A stretch of 64,000 bases of DNA from Agapetus fuscipes (GCA_951799405.1 OX637353.1:14570001-14634000); one strand, 5' to 3'. Shown: positions 44,684 through 55,256, counted from the stretch's first letter. Made by a program: numbers and translations. The notes: generated from the letters alone by a model not told the origin.

Positions 44684-45271
44684 CAAATCGCACGTTTAAT
44701 AATAAAGAGAAATAACTCAAAAACTGAGAAAATCGAGATTTTGTAATAAAACTCAAGAACTTGTCCGGTCGATAGCTCAGTTGGTAGAGTGCTCGCATTT
44801 TACCCCGTGAGCTCGGGTTCGAATCCCACCGAGGAGGGTGTCAGAAATGATTTCCTATTTCGGTGTTTATTTCAAACCCCATAATAAAAAAATACCGGCA
44901 AGGCTTACTCAGCCTTCACAAGAAATGAGTACCAGCCCCCTCGAGAGCTGGGAAATACCCACTTCAACTGAAGTGGTTGGCGTAAGGCCGGCCCCCTTAC
45001 CTGTAAAAATAAATAGGTTCAACTCGCTACATGCGACCCCTTCGGGGATAACGCGGCAAGAAGTTACACTATATGTGTAGCTTAGTTGCGTTTGCGTAAC
45101 AATGCGAGAAGAATAGGTAGAATGCGACAGCCGTTCAATTTGGACGAATATGACCGAGATGAAACATCGGTCGCCTTTTTCATCCCATACAAGTTGTACT
45201 GGTTGTCTGAACTTCAAACGTGATTTCCCAACATTCTTATTTTTTGAGTTATTACTCTTTGTTAAGCATGC
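44684..45271. mobile_element. MITE (ATCGCACG family) interrupted by a SINE-1
   Basis: The left end AATCGCACGTTTAATAATAA and right end TTGAGTTATTACTCTTTGTT are inverted. The parts flanking 44761-45097 rebuild the same ~255-bp element that lies uninterrupted at 56744-57000. Confidence 0.75.
44761..45097 (+). repeat. SINE-1 copy (full) inside a MITE
   Basis: Head TCGATAGCTCAGTTGGTAGA, B-box GGTTCGAATCCC, body, and end TGTGTAGCTTAGTTGCGTTT. This is the clearest sense copy for defining SINE-1. Confidence 0.8.
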
Positions 45272-45280
45272 AAAAAAAAA

Positions 45281-45606
45281 AACGCAACTAAGCTACACAT
45301 ATAGTGTAACTTCTTGCCGCGTTATCCCCGAAGGGATCGCATGTGGCGAGTTGAACCTATTTATTTTTACAGGTAAGGGGGCCGGCCTTACGCCAACCAC
45401 TTCAGTTGAAGTGGAGGTTTCCCAGCTCCCGAGGGGGCTGGTACTCATTTCTTGTGAAGGCTGAGTAAACCTTGCCGGTATTTTTATTATGAAGTTTGAA
45501 ATAAACACCGAAATAGGAAATCATTTCTGACACCCTCCTCGGTGGGACTCGAACCCGAGCTTACGGGGTAGAATGCAAGCACTCTACCAACTGAGCTATC
45601 GACCGG
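45281..45606 (-). repeat. SINE-1 copy, inverted to the previous one
   Basis: Antisense full copy ending CAACTGAGCTATCGACCGGA. With 44761-45097 it forms a ~330-bp inverted pair separated by ~185 bp. Confidence 0.78.
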
Positions 45607-45609
45607 ACT

Positions 45610-46080
45610 TATCACGTGCGAAATATTGAAATTTAAAATACACTTAGGTACATTAATAAACACGGAATCTCTAAAACTAGTCACTGTCAGTGAGATAGGT
45701 TTTTTTATATGTTCATACCTACATCTCTTTGCAACTTCGATTATACATTACATTATAATATAGAACCACTCAAATATTAAAATTTAAAATACACTTAGGT
45801 ACATAGAAAAAAAACCCCGGTATCTCTAAAACCAGACGCTGTCAGTGAGATATGTTTTTTTATAAGTAGATTCGTTTACATACAGGTTTTTTTATATTTC
45901 GTAAACATTGTCGGTAAACATGGCAGCAGATACTGGAAGCAAGCAGGTCAAACCAAATCATAAAAAAATAACTTGCAGCGTGTTCCCGAAACTCAAGTAT
46001 CAAAATAGACGAGGTGATGAGTAAAATTGGTGTGGTAACAGACACTCAGGGGCGTGCATCACATACAGGCACATGCGTCT
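45610..46080. other. No gene; short direct duplication
   Basis: AAATTTAAAATACACTTAGG occurs at about 45632 and 45782 in a ~150-bp local duplication. Otherwise unremarkable. Confidence 0.45.
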
Positions 46081-46084
46081 AATA

Positions 46085-46590
46085 AGTAGGCAATATCTAA
46101 TCAAATTTAAGTTGCAAAGATATTATGTAACATTGGAGATTCACACTATATGCATTTTAACAAGAAGACACGCATTCCTTGACTTATAGGTAAGTATGAG
46201 GCTTACCCCCCATACTGTAAAAAATGGTTCACTTTGCCAATGTCACCCCTGTGTCAGGGAAGGTCGGCAAGAGTTGCAGGGCTTATGTTCATTTGAGATT
46301 GGGTTTTCATATTATAGGTCCACATGCGGCACGTGTGAGCGCAAAGTTATGCATTTAATATGAATCTCAAATGATGCATATCTTTGCAACTTAGATTTAG
46401 ATTTAGACACGTATAAGTTCGCGCTTGTCCATGCCGCATGTGAGCCTACAACATAAAAAACAAATCTCAAATGAACATACACCCTGCAACTATTACCAAC
46501 CTTCCCTGAAACAGGGGTGGCATTGGCAAAGTGAACCATTTTGTAACAGTATGGGTGGTCAGCCGCATACCAACCTATAATACATACACA
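46085..46590. repeat. Three Rep240 copies in alternating orientation
   Basis: An antisense fragment (46085-46170), a sense copy (about 46172-46400) and an antisense copy (46402-46590) abut one another. The last two are tail to tail. Confidence 0.7.
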
Positions 46591-46804
46591 ACAAATTACA
46601 TTTTTTAAATCAACAAATAATAATACGAGTATGTATAAACATAAAACTAAAGCAGAATACATAATCCTAATTTAAAAAAACCCTTACCCTAGCAGCCAAC
46701 ATTACAGATCAACCGCCAATTTTACTTCTTTAATTTCATCCAGAGTCATAAACTTCCATTTATAGGTAATATATTATGGTAAAAAAAAAATTTAACCTTT
46801 TTAT

Positions 46805-46940
46805 TCAGATTGATATTCAAAATTTCAGTTCGATTGGAGCCATCTTTAGCACTTTAGTCAATTTCAAATGAGTTATTTCAAAGGAATGGGAGAAGATATT
46901 TCTTCTGAAATGCATTTGCCTTTAGGTACCCTATGCACGC
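46805..46940 (-). repeat. Dispersed repeat, 'GGCGCGTGCATAGGGTA' family
   Basis: Inverted match to 34245-34372, including TTTCAAATGAGTTATTTCAA and TACCCTATGCACGCG. Confidence 0.5.
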
Positions 46941-47010
46941 GGTGCACGCGGTACTGCACACTAGATGTATTCTTCCCGGTTTATCAGTGTTTTTTTCTAT
47001 CCGGCGGTAT

Positions 47011-47380
47011 TGTTGTGAATGTGTAATTGTGTGTCTGTGTGAGTTGTGTGAGTTGTGTCTGTGAAGCCTCTAGATGTAGGCACTTAAATAATTGCATTTG
47101 TATTTGTTCAAGATTGTGTGAGTGCTTACTCGAATATTCTAAGTAGAATATTCCGGTGAAATCTCGCATGAGCCAGTTGTCAATGTTTTGAGAATAACCT
47201 TTATTCTCACCTATAAATACAGACTGAGATGCTCTGTAGCCAGACTATTATCTAAATAGTCGAGCTATACAGTTCAAAATCAACTCTGTGAACAAACCGA
47301 ATGTGCCCCGTATCTGAAATAAATTGTGCAAAATAAATACCTGTAATTTTTATTAAATTGAACCCGGTAAAATCATAACA
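47011..47380 (+). mobile_element. Solo LTR with 4-bp GTAT duplication
   Basis: A 370-bp unit begins TGTTGTGA and ends TCATAACA (imperfect inverted ends). It is flanked by GTAT at 47007-47010 and 47381-47384. It holds a TATA box (TATAAATA at 47212) and AATAAA signals in its 3' third. No internal region or second LTR adjoins it, so it is a solo LTR. It is a different family from elements A and B. Confidence 0.85.
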
Positions 47381-47424
47381 GTATGAAAGCTTTCACAGGT
47401 TTATTTTTTTTTATTTTTTACATC

Positions 47425-47545
47425 ACCCCTGCGTCAGGGAAGGTCGGCAAAAGTTGTAGGGCTTATGTTTATTTGAGGTTTCGATTTTATTTGTAAGTAC
47501 ACCTTCAGCATTTGTAAGCGCGAACTGTGTTTGTATGTGGGCATG
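47425..47545 (+). repeat. Rep240 3' fragment
   Basis: ATCACCCCTGCGTCAGGGAA onwards; headless. Confidence 0.6.
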
Positions 47546-47564
47546 CATTTCTATGTATCTATAA

Positions 47565-47815
47565 TCTAAGCTGCAAAGATAATATGTTAACATTTAGGGC
47601 TCATATTAAATGCGTGCCCACAGACAGGCACATGTAAGTTCGCGCCTACACATTCTGCATGTGTGCATACAAATAAACAAAACCTCACATGAACAAAAAA
47701 ATAAACCTTGCAATTCCTGCCGCCGTTCCCTGAACCGGGGTGGCATTGGCAAAAGTGAACCGATTTTTTACAGCACGGGTGGTCAGCCTCATACCAACCT
47801 GTCAGTCAAGGAGCA
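47565..47815 (-). repeat. Rep240 copy
   Basis: Antisense from TCTAAGCTGCAAAGATAATA to TCAGCCTCATACCAACCTGT; a short sense 3' scrap follows to ~47870. Confidence 0.7.
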
Positions 47816-47874
47816 ATTGAGAGCCTTAAATGTTAATATATCTCTGCAACTTAGATTATAGATAGATTATATGA

Positions 47875-48001
47875 TGAAAAAGGTGATGGATATGAAGGAA
47901 TTGAAAGAGGTATGTCAGGATAGGAAAAAATGGAGGCAACTCTGCAGAGGCTCTGGCCACCCCTAGCGGAATGGCGACAGAGTTACAGTTACAGTTACAG
48001 T
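47875..48001 (+). pseudogene. LINE-T 3' end in sense, with (TTACAG)n tail
   Basis: GGATATGAAGGAATTGAAAG through GCGGAATGGCGACAGAG and GTTACAGTTACAGTTACAG. This sense copy shows that LINE-T ends in a TTACAG-type repeat tail. It reads as a short C-terminal frame MKELKEVCQDRKKWRQLCRG. Confidence 0.65.
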
Positions 48002-48294
48002 ATAGACATGCCTTAACAAAACACTACTTTTGTAAGAAATTGGTAGGTAATCGAGTTATTGTAACAATTTATTGATTTTTTCAGTTTTCAATGGACTGTT
48101 TTCATTTGCGCAATGCTGAAAATGATTTATAACGTCCCTACCCATTGTCTAGGTATACTTTTAGACGTGTAGGCATCTACTATCCTAGCTCGCTTGTCAT
48201 GCCGATGACAAATCATACGCGCAAGAATGTGAATGTGTGCCAACAAAACATTTCAATATTATTTTGTATTGGCCAATAGGAACAATCGTATGAG

Positions 48295-48384
48295 CTCGTG
48301 GACAATGTGTCTTTTGACCATTTGCTCGTGGACAATGTGTCTTTTGACCATTTGCTCGTGGACAATGTGTCTTTTGACCATTTG
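48295..48384 (+). repeat. 30-bp tandem repeat, three units plus a partial
   Basis: Unit CTCGTGGACAATGTGTCTTT + TGACCATTTG, three identical copies, then a diverged partial unit (TTCCTGGACAA). Confidence 0.92.
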
Positions 48385-48601
48385 TTCCTGGACAAATCGT
48401 CCCCTATGTGCTTGGTTGTCTTGTGTACATTAGAGGTACTTTCACATTCGAGCAATGTTTGTATGTGTGCTGGCCCAATGTGTCTTATAATCATAATCAT
48501 AAGGGTCTTTATTGTTTTTATCAATATGTACAAGATATTACAATAAAAAATCAAATAAATCTTATTACAATAAATACTCTGGACTATAGTTAGGACTATA
48601 T

Positions 48602-49018
48602 ACGAAGGAAATACTAAGGACTCTCACGCAGGCACTGGAGAGACGTATTGAAGCATTCGAGATGACGTGTCTATACCGAAAAATGCTTCGAATCTCTTGG
48701 CGTGATCGAGTCACCAATGAAGAAGTCCTTCAACGAATGCGCACTACAAAGGAGCTCCTGCGTACCATTAAGCAGAGAAAGCTAATGTACTTCGGTCACA
48801 TTATGAGAAATGAGAAGTACCGTCTCCGTCATCTTATCATTCAGGGTAAGATTGAGGGGAGAAGATCTCAGAGACGCCGAAGGACATCGTGGCTGAAGAA
48901 CCTGCGACAGTGGTTCGGCAGAAGCACCAAGTCCCTATTTCAAGCCGCAGCATCAAAAATCAAAATAGCTATGATGATCTCCGATCTTTGTTAGAAGTGG
49001 CACAAGAAGAAGAAGAAT
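48602..49018 (+). pseudogene. 5'-truncated RTE copy
   Basis: Near-identical to the last ~400 bp of the element at 926-4236, including the stop, the AAGTGGCACAAG linker and the (AAG)n tail. The frame (48662-48994) is open but holds only the C-terminal ~115 codons, so it is non-functional. It is young by similarity. Confidence 0.9.
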
Positions 49019-49019
49019 A

Positions 49020-49630
49020 AATACTCCCCAAAGTAAGCATAGCTTGTGTTTTGGGGAGGATTCCAACTTATCTTAACTTAAAATCAATCACTTAATAGAT
49101 AAACATCGTAATTTTTTTCAATATATACAGCATTTAGTCATTTACTAAGCAAAAACAGGAATACAAAAAATAAAATAACATAAAGAGGTAACATGTTTAA
49201 ATAGAAAATACAGAAATAGGAATTATACATATAGGTATACACATGAAAAAAATAACAAAAATAATAATGATAAGAATGATTACAAAAACCAAATAAATAT
49301 AAACACTCAACTATTTACATATCCTTCAAACATTTGCTAATCATATACTTAATGGCCCTAGGATCTAGGGCCTAGGAATGTGTCTTATGAAAGCTGGAAA
49401 TACAAAATACAGAGTGGATTTGGACAAAATGGCCTTATTTCGTGTGACTACACCACTGCAACGTTTGACAGGACTGAGATAAATGTGGGCTATATAGTAT
49501 GTATCAATTCAGGACGTTAGTTTCTGCTCGTCTGTGTTATAACCAAATGCTTGAAATAATAGATATTGGACGTGTTTGTTTTAACTAATGAGTCGATACT
49601 AGCAGTGTGTCCTCTTACGAGTGAGTCCTT
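49020..49630. other. No gene recognised
   Basis: AT-rich, with TACTCCCCAAAGTAAGCATA near the start resembling the antisense 3' end of another LINE (uncertain). A GTGTCTTATGAAAGCTGGAA scrap of the 300-525 family lies at ~49380. Confidence 0.35.
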
Positions 49631-49632
49631 CC

Positions 49633-50057
49633 CAGGCCCGGATAAACCCCTCTGGGGGCCCTGGTGCGGGGTAAAGCTCGGGGCCCCCTATATGCCCCCC
49701 TCCCCTCTCCGTGAAAATCCTCCCCCCCCTTCCCTCCTACTTTTCCATAACCTCAAAGATGCATATATTTTCCGAAAAAAAGTACGTTGAAGTTTTTTCG
49801 ATACAATATTTTTTAGCTTTTGGGGGGCCCCTTCGAAGCGTATGCCTCGTAAGACTTCCACTTCAAAGATATTTTGTTGTAATGCTTGTAAACTAATTTA
49901 TATTAAGTCTGTCATTGGGGACCCCTTTGGTCACAAATGCCCGGTAAGACCTGGGCACTGATATAAATATAAGAATTTTGTTGGCCCTGTGGGGGCCCCC
50001 TGAGTGTGGGGGCCCTGGTTCGGTTGTACAGCTCGAACCGCCCTTAATCCGGGCCTG
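49633..50057. mobile_element. hAT-type non-autonomous element, perfect 8-bp TSD
   Basis: Ends CAGGCCCGGATAAA and the inverted TTAATCCGGGCCTG; flanked by GTCCTTCC at 49625-49632 and 50058-50065. Subterminal GGGGGCCCTGG blocks recur on both sides. Short internal ORFs have no recognised domain. Confidence 0.88.
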
Positions 50058-50232
50058 GTCCTTCCGATCTATAGTATCTCATTACCATTGTTTAATATGT
50101 AGGGTTTGGTACAAGCAAGCTAGGTGGATACCTTTAGGGTATACACTATACAGTACAAATGCATGACCAGAATGTATATTCAACGCTGATAGAAAAGATG
50201 GCCTGTTGAAGACGGTTATATTTCAGGCTTAT

Positions 50233-50860
50233 TTATGTATTTTTAATTACAAATGATAAGAAAGCCCGCTTTTTTGGGTGTCCCACCTCAAGGGCCATCT
50301 CCAAGCATGGATAAGACTTTTGAAAAAGGTGTGTCTTGGGTGCTCCGCGAAATACACCCATAGATTTGGAGTTCTTCACTCCAGGTTGCAGTTTGTTCCA
50401 CTCCACCGGACCCGCAACACGGAAAGCGCGATCTCCGAAATTTGTACGAATCTGACGGCGCGGCTGAACCAAATTGATTGCTCCATCGCCCGCGGATCTG
50501 AGCGTCTGCCTCCTTACACCCATCTCAACAGGCGAAATCATATTAGTCAGATAAGGTGAAGCCAAGCCAATGATGATAGACTCTATCGTGTTTGTTTAAT
50601 GGTATATAAAGCCATAGACCACCCTTTCCGGGGAACGAAGCCGATGTAGTTATTTTTAACAGCGGAGTGAAGTGAGCGAATTTGGATATCCCGAATATGA
50701 TATTGCTGCTGAATTCAACACAGATTGAAGGCGGTTGAACTTCTTCTTCGGCTGACCACTATAAAGCGTTGAGCAATAACCAATCCGAGACATCACAAAC
50801 GCACTCACCAGGGTCTTAATTAACTGCATCTGACAGGAGACACTTTCTGATTGTCTTTAT
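50233..50860 (-). pseudogene. CR1/Jockey-type LINE 3' coding remnant
   Basis: The minus strand encodes FGDRAFRVAGPVEWNKLQPG followed by NSKSMGVFRGAPKTHLF. Further upstream (plus 50640-50830) is a decayed AFVMSRIGYCSTLYSG-like block: the end of the RT domain and the C-terminal tail of CR1/Jockey-group LINEs. Several stops and shifts. Confidence 0.72.
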
Positions 50861-51038
50861 TTGGCGAAGTGAAAAAAAGGATTTGTGCATGGCTTAACGG
50901 GTCAAAAGTCTAGTGGAGTGTGGAGAAGTATGAAAGCTTTCACATGGTACGTCCGGTAATCCATAGACAAACCTGGTAAAATGGTTCTCATGTAAAAAGT
51001 GGTTGAAGATGCAAGAAAGGAGAACAAATCGCTGCCTT

Positions 51039-51275
51039 AGTTCTTGTTTACCGTACACGCCATTGAGAAAAATTTACATGAGCAATGTTTGCATGTGTAC
51101 TGGACCAATGTGTCTTATGAAAACAAGAAATTTATTTAAAAAATATTTAAAAGAACTCTCACATTATCGAGTTTTACGGTTTTTCTTAGCTCAGATTGTG
51201 TAGAATTTAATTCTTAAGACAACTGCATGAAAAAGTCATATTTGACAAGATTGGCGTATACGGTAAACAAGAACT
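51039..51275. mobile_element. MITE-like element, 'GGACCAATGTGTCTTATG' family
   Basis: AGTTCTTGTTTACCGTACAC at the left is matched by the inverted GTATACGGTAAACAAGAACT at the right. The inside matches 300-525 and 16165-16375. This copy shows that the family has terminal inverted repeats. Confidence 0.7.
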
Positions 51276-51571
51276 GGGGGAGCGAAATGTGCTTCATACA
51301 ATCAATTTGTGGCTTCATTTGTATGGACCACATTTGACCGTTCGATCAAAAAACAATCTTCAAGTAGATACTGATCAATAGATAAATAAAGTTTTAAACT
51401 TTCACCAACACTTCCATGGTCGGTATTACATGATAAAGTTTATACTCGAACGTCATTCAGAAATTAACCATGCGGTTCTATGATAGAACAGAACATCACA
51501 TGACAAAACATCACAAGACAAAAAAAAAACAGATGATAAAACGTCACATACCTATGTGCCGTTTATGGTAT

Positions 51572-52045
51572 TGTTATGTAAATATAAATATTGAAATAAT
51601 TATGGGTAGTTATAGTTATAAGAGTCCTCATAGGTATAGGTAGGTAGGATCGATAATTGTGTATAAGTGTAGAATTCTCTAGGCTAAGTAGGTACTTGTT
51701 ATAATTATAGGAATTCTGTATTACATTTGTAGGTAGGATTTTGGTTGTATCTCTAGGTAGTACGTGAAGCGTCGAGAAGTAATAATTACTCTGGAACCGT
51801 CTGGCGACTTTAGTTCTGGATCATACTGCTCTGAAGAGTATAAAGGTGCGAATGGCCTGCAGAGCGGGCCAGTATCATAGAGACTTACAAACACATCGAA
51901 GTCATCTGATCAGTGAACCAAAACCAAGTGGAATAATCGAGAAAGTAGTGTGAAAATAAATTTTGTAACTGTGTAAAATAAATAACTATTGAAGAAGACC
52001 TGTGTATTTTTAATTTGAAGACAATTGAACCCTAATTTCGTAACA
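51572..52045 (+). repeat. Element A 5' LTR
   Basis: 474 bp, TGTTATG...CGTAACA. TATA box TATAAAG at 51839 with a likely start ~30 bp downstream (CCAGTATC), then AATAAA signals. It differs from the 3' LTR by a 2-bp gap and scattered substitutions, so A is young but older than B. The next bases, ATTGGCGTCAGGTGCGG (52046 on), form the probable primer-binding site; I cannot assign the tRNA. Confidence 0.92.
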
Positions 52046-52712
52046 ATTGGCGTCAGGTGCGGAATTGTCAAGAAAAATTAAGATCTTCTGTCTAAAAATA
52101 AATAAAATAAATTAAATAGTGTTAAAATGAACTTTATTCAAATTGAACTTTGTGTGAACTGACTTTTGTGAAAACAAGTGTTTAAATAAATTTTTGTTAA
52201 AAGAAAAGACGCAAAAGCAAGTTGCTTATAAATTCTGGAACATCATATGGAACATAATTCTGGACATAACATAATGACTATTTTACCGCATTGAGAAAGT
52301 CATCAAATTGGACCATAGTTTTTTTATTATTGTGTGTGATTAAAAAAAAATAAAATAAATAAATAAATAAAAATCTTGAAAAATATTACAAAAGAACGTT
52401 CCAGATTCATCGAGAAAAAGTTTTTGAATAACTATCCTTTGTTTACAAGTGTGTGAATGTACATTAAGTACCTACCTGTGTGTTTGAAAGACTTGAGACG
52501 AAATAAATAATTATGTACTATCAGACATTATTATGTTAAAAATATTGGTGATTTAAAAATAAATATTAAAAGACAGTACCTACCAATCAGTGTAATCAGA
52601 TAAATTATTATTTTGCTAAAGTACGTATTCAAAACAGCTATATATATAAAACTCAAAACTTGTATTAAATAAATTTAAAAATATTTTTGTTTTGAAGTAA
52701 ATTTTGAAAAAA

Positions 52713-54038
52713 ATGGCAACCAAAGTGAACATCAAGGACCTCAAAGTCACTGAGCTTAAAAATGAGCTTCTGGAGAGGGACCTGGAGACCTCAGGAGGGA
52801 AGGCGGCCTTACAGGCACGCCTCATGGAGGCCTTAGAACAGTCAGGCGAAGACCCGGCATATTTTGTCATGGCGTCTGGAGGGGACCGCGCCTTGGACGA
52901 GCTAAACCTCAGCATCACCGGAAACTTCACTTCCATGGAGGAAAAGCTGAAAGGGGAGATGGCTGACAACGCCAAGACCCTGAAAGTGGAGATGGCTGAC
53001 AACGCCAGGACCCTGGAGGAGAAAATGGCTGACAATTCCAAGACCCTGAGGGAAGACCTGAAGGCGGAGATGGCTGACAACGCCAGGACCCTGAAGGCGG
53101 AGATAGCGGATAGTCTCACAACCCTGAAAGGAGAAATAGAGGTGAAGCTGACTGGTTTTGAGGAAACAGTTGCGGAAATGAAAACCCGCATTTCCACCCT
53201 GGAGGACCGTCTGCGTGCCGAGCTGGCTGACAAGTGCCAGATGGAGTCCACCAGGATATCCCCCAAAGGCCTTCACGACGAGATCGACCAGGGATGCTCA
53301 ACTCCAACCAGGGTCACAAGAGGGGATGATGACCCTTCCCTAGCAAAGCACAACCTCCCAACCTTCGACGGGAAGACGTCGTGGGAGGAATACTTGACCC
53401 TCTTTGAGACGGCTGCCATGATGGGAGCCTGGAGCCAGCAGAAGAAGGCTTCGGTTCTCAGCCTGTCGCTCCGAGGAGACGCTCTCAGGGTTCTGCAGGC
53501 CATACCCCTGGACAACCGTGGTGACTTTGGGCAGCTGAAGCAGCGCTTGGATATGCGCTATGGCCACAAGTGCCTGGAGCAGCTGTACAAGTCGCAGCTG
53601 AACACAAGGGTGCAGAAGCCCAACGAGAGCCTCCAGGAGTTTGAAATGGACATCGCCCGCCTGGTACGAGACGCTTACCCGACAGCCTCCGACGACATCT
53701 GTGAGAGCTTGGCAGTGGACAAGTTCCTAAATGGATTGCGGGAATGGGAGACGCAACAAGCCGTAAAACTGGCCCATCCCAAGGCTTTGAACGAGGCGCT
53801 CAGCCAAGCTCTCGAGTTTGAGGCTGTCAAACAGTCCATCAGGGGCCACGCCAGGGTTCGTGCAGTCGAGGCAGAGGAGGTCAAGCTACCTACAACCGAG
53901 GAGCTAATTGAAAAAGTGCTGGAACGTCTGAGACCTCGAAGACGAGACCCACGCTGCTGGAACTGCGGACAGCTGGGCCACCTTAGCACCAAGTGTCCCA
54001 AGCCTCAGAAACCCAGAAAACAGGCTGCGGAAAACTAG
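52713..54038 (+). CDS. Element A Gag with SAP-like N-terminus
   Basis: The start is the ATG at 52713; the frame also extends a few codons upstream through a TTG. Gag packages the element RNA. Residues ~5-45 (VNIKDLKVTELKNELLERDL...LQARLMEAL) form a SAP motif, a DNA/chromatin-binding helix-extended loop-helix seen in host chromatin proteins and unusual at the N-terminus of Gag. Residues ~75-150 contain four to five copies of an 18-19-residue MADNA(K/R)TL repeat, probably a coiled coil. A capsid-like region follows, and a CCHC knuckle CWNCGQLGHLSTKC lies near the end. The ORF overlaps the protease frame by ~45 nt in the -1 register, implying ribosomal frameshifting. Confidence 0.88.
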   Translation: MATKVNIKDLKVTELKNELLERDLETSGGKAALQARLMEALEQSGEDPAYFVMASGGDRALDELNLSITGNFTSMEEKLKGEMADNAKTLKVEMADNARTLEEKMADNSKTLREDLKAEMADNARTLKAEIADSLTTLKGEIEVKLTGFEETVAEMKTRISTLEDRLRAELADKCQMESTRISPKGLHDEIDQGCSTPTRVTRGDDDPSLAKHNLPTFDGKTSWEEYLTLFETAAMMGAWSQQKKASVLSLSLRGDALRVLQAIPLDNRGDFGQLKQRLDMRYGHKCLEQLYKSQLNTRVQKPNESLQEFEMDIARLVRDAYPTASDDICESLAVDKFLNGLREWETQQAVKLAHPKALNEALSQALEFEAVKQSIRGHARVRAVEAEEVKLPTTEELIEKVLERLRPRRRDPRCWNCGQLGHLSTKCPKPQKPRKQAAEN

Positions 54039-54588
54039 AAAGGGTTAATGGGAAGGGGCAACCGTTGACCCACGCTGGAGAGGCCCTGAAATCTGCTGCT
54101 ACTGTCGCAACCGTGAGAGGAAAAACCAGCAGCATTTTTATCAATGGCATAATAGATGGAGTAACTCGTGAACTACTGGTGGACACGGGAGCAACCAGGA
54201 CAATTCTGAGACGCGACATAGTGGCACGAGGTAAGCAGATTGCACCAACAAAGTGGTCTCTGCACACCGCCACGGGAGAGTCAGCACAGGTGTATGGGGA
54301 GACGATTGCCACCTTCCAAATTGGCAGCACCACTTTTGATCATCGGACGTTGGTGGCCAACATTGAAGAAGACGTTATATTGGGAATGGACATACTGGAC
54401 AGATTTGGGTGCAGTTTAAATTTAAAGAAAGGGTCCATTAAAATTGGAAATGAAGAAGTCATCCTGCAAAAACGGAAAGAACTGGCTGCACGTGTTATCC
54501 TAGCCAAGAATACCGAAGTGAAGGGGCGATCCGAGATGATAGTGAGTGCCCGCCTGGATTCCAGTAGTACAAATGACCAAATCTGTAT
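53993..54588 (+). CDS. Element A pol, protease part (cut by element B)
   Basis: A retropepsin-like aspartic protease with LLVDTGATRTIL (DTG at frame residues 64-66) and ILGMDILDRFG downstream. It would mature the Gag-Pol polyprotein. The reading frame is cut at 54588 by insertion of element B; the nominal ORF runs on to 54643 into LTR sequence. Once B and one 4-bp duplication are discounted, this frame is in register with the pol segment at 59871. Confidence 0.88.
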
Positions 54589-54611
54589 TGTAACGAAATA
54601 CACTGGTAGAT

Positions 54612-54808
54612 TGTACATTAAGGCTTTCACGGCCGGCACTTGACACAATCTTAAAATTTTTCTCGGGTTGTGTAGCCATGTTCTATCGGAAGTTTGTTAC
54701 ACTTTTTTTGTTACACTTTTTTCCGGACGGAAAAAAGTGTAACAAAAAAGTGTAACAAACTTCCGATAGAACATGGCTACACAACCCGAGAAAAATTTTA
54801 AGATTGTG
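54612..54808. mobile_element. Foldback element with 12-bp TSD
   Basis: Inserted in B's 5' LTR between two copies of ACACTGGTAGAT (54600-54611, 54809-54820). Nearly all of 54644-54808 is a perfect hairpin of ~80-bp arms around CCGGACGG. A short unpaired lead (AAGGCTTTCACGGCCGGC) precedes it. A 12-bp duplication favours retroposition (Penelope-like or LINE-mediated) over a cut-and-paste MITE. Confidence 0.82.
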
Positions 54809-54994
54809 ACACTGGTAGATGTTTATTGGTGTACGTGTGTTTTGAGAGAATGTTCTGGCCCAGACGATTGTAATTGTAAGGTGTGTATGTAGGTAGGAAA
54901 TGGACTCTTCATGAAATAAATATGTCCAGAATCGTCTATACAACTGTGGTAGTGGAACTTTCTAGGGCAGGCTAGAATGGCCCCTAGGTTCCGC

Positions 54995-55030
54995 TATAAG
55001 AAGGGCGACATTCGGCTGAAGGGAGTCAGT
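54995..55030 (+). promoter_or_regulatory. LTR core promoter upstream of the SERBP1-like gene
   Basis: TATAAGA at 54995 lies 31 bp before TCAGT at 55026, the spacing and sequence of an insect TATA plus initiator. The same pair recurs in the 3' LTR (59611 and 59642). Transcripts from here would run through the SERBP1-like ORF ~230 bp downstream. Confidence 0.7.
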
Positions 55031-55256
55031 CTTCGAAGCACTCACACAGAGGAGTATCTAGTTGCCAGGGCGACCAATAAGGTGTAAAATAAATGTAATC
55101 TGTACGAAATAAATAAGTGTGTTAAAATAAATCTGTTAGAATAAGTCTGTTAAAATTAATCAATAAGTGAAGAAATGTCAGTGTGGTGAAGTTTTGTCGG
55201 TGACGAAATCTGCCAACATCCGTCCGTTGGGGTAGTAAAAACAGATAAAGACCATC

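Noticed and set aside
44761..44835. tRNA gene
   Set aside because: A- and B-boxes are present, but the same head recurs in many SINE-1 copies with a common non-tRNA body. No cloverleaf acceptor pairing is seen, so it is a SINE promoter, not a tRNA gene. The same applies at 17945, 31918 and 34640.
52616..53276. Minus-strand 216-codon ORF opposite gag
   Set aside because: Antisense shadow of the repetitive Gag coding sequence, with repeated LSAIS strings mirroring MADNA repeats.
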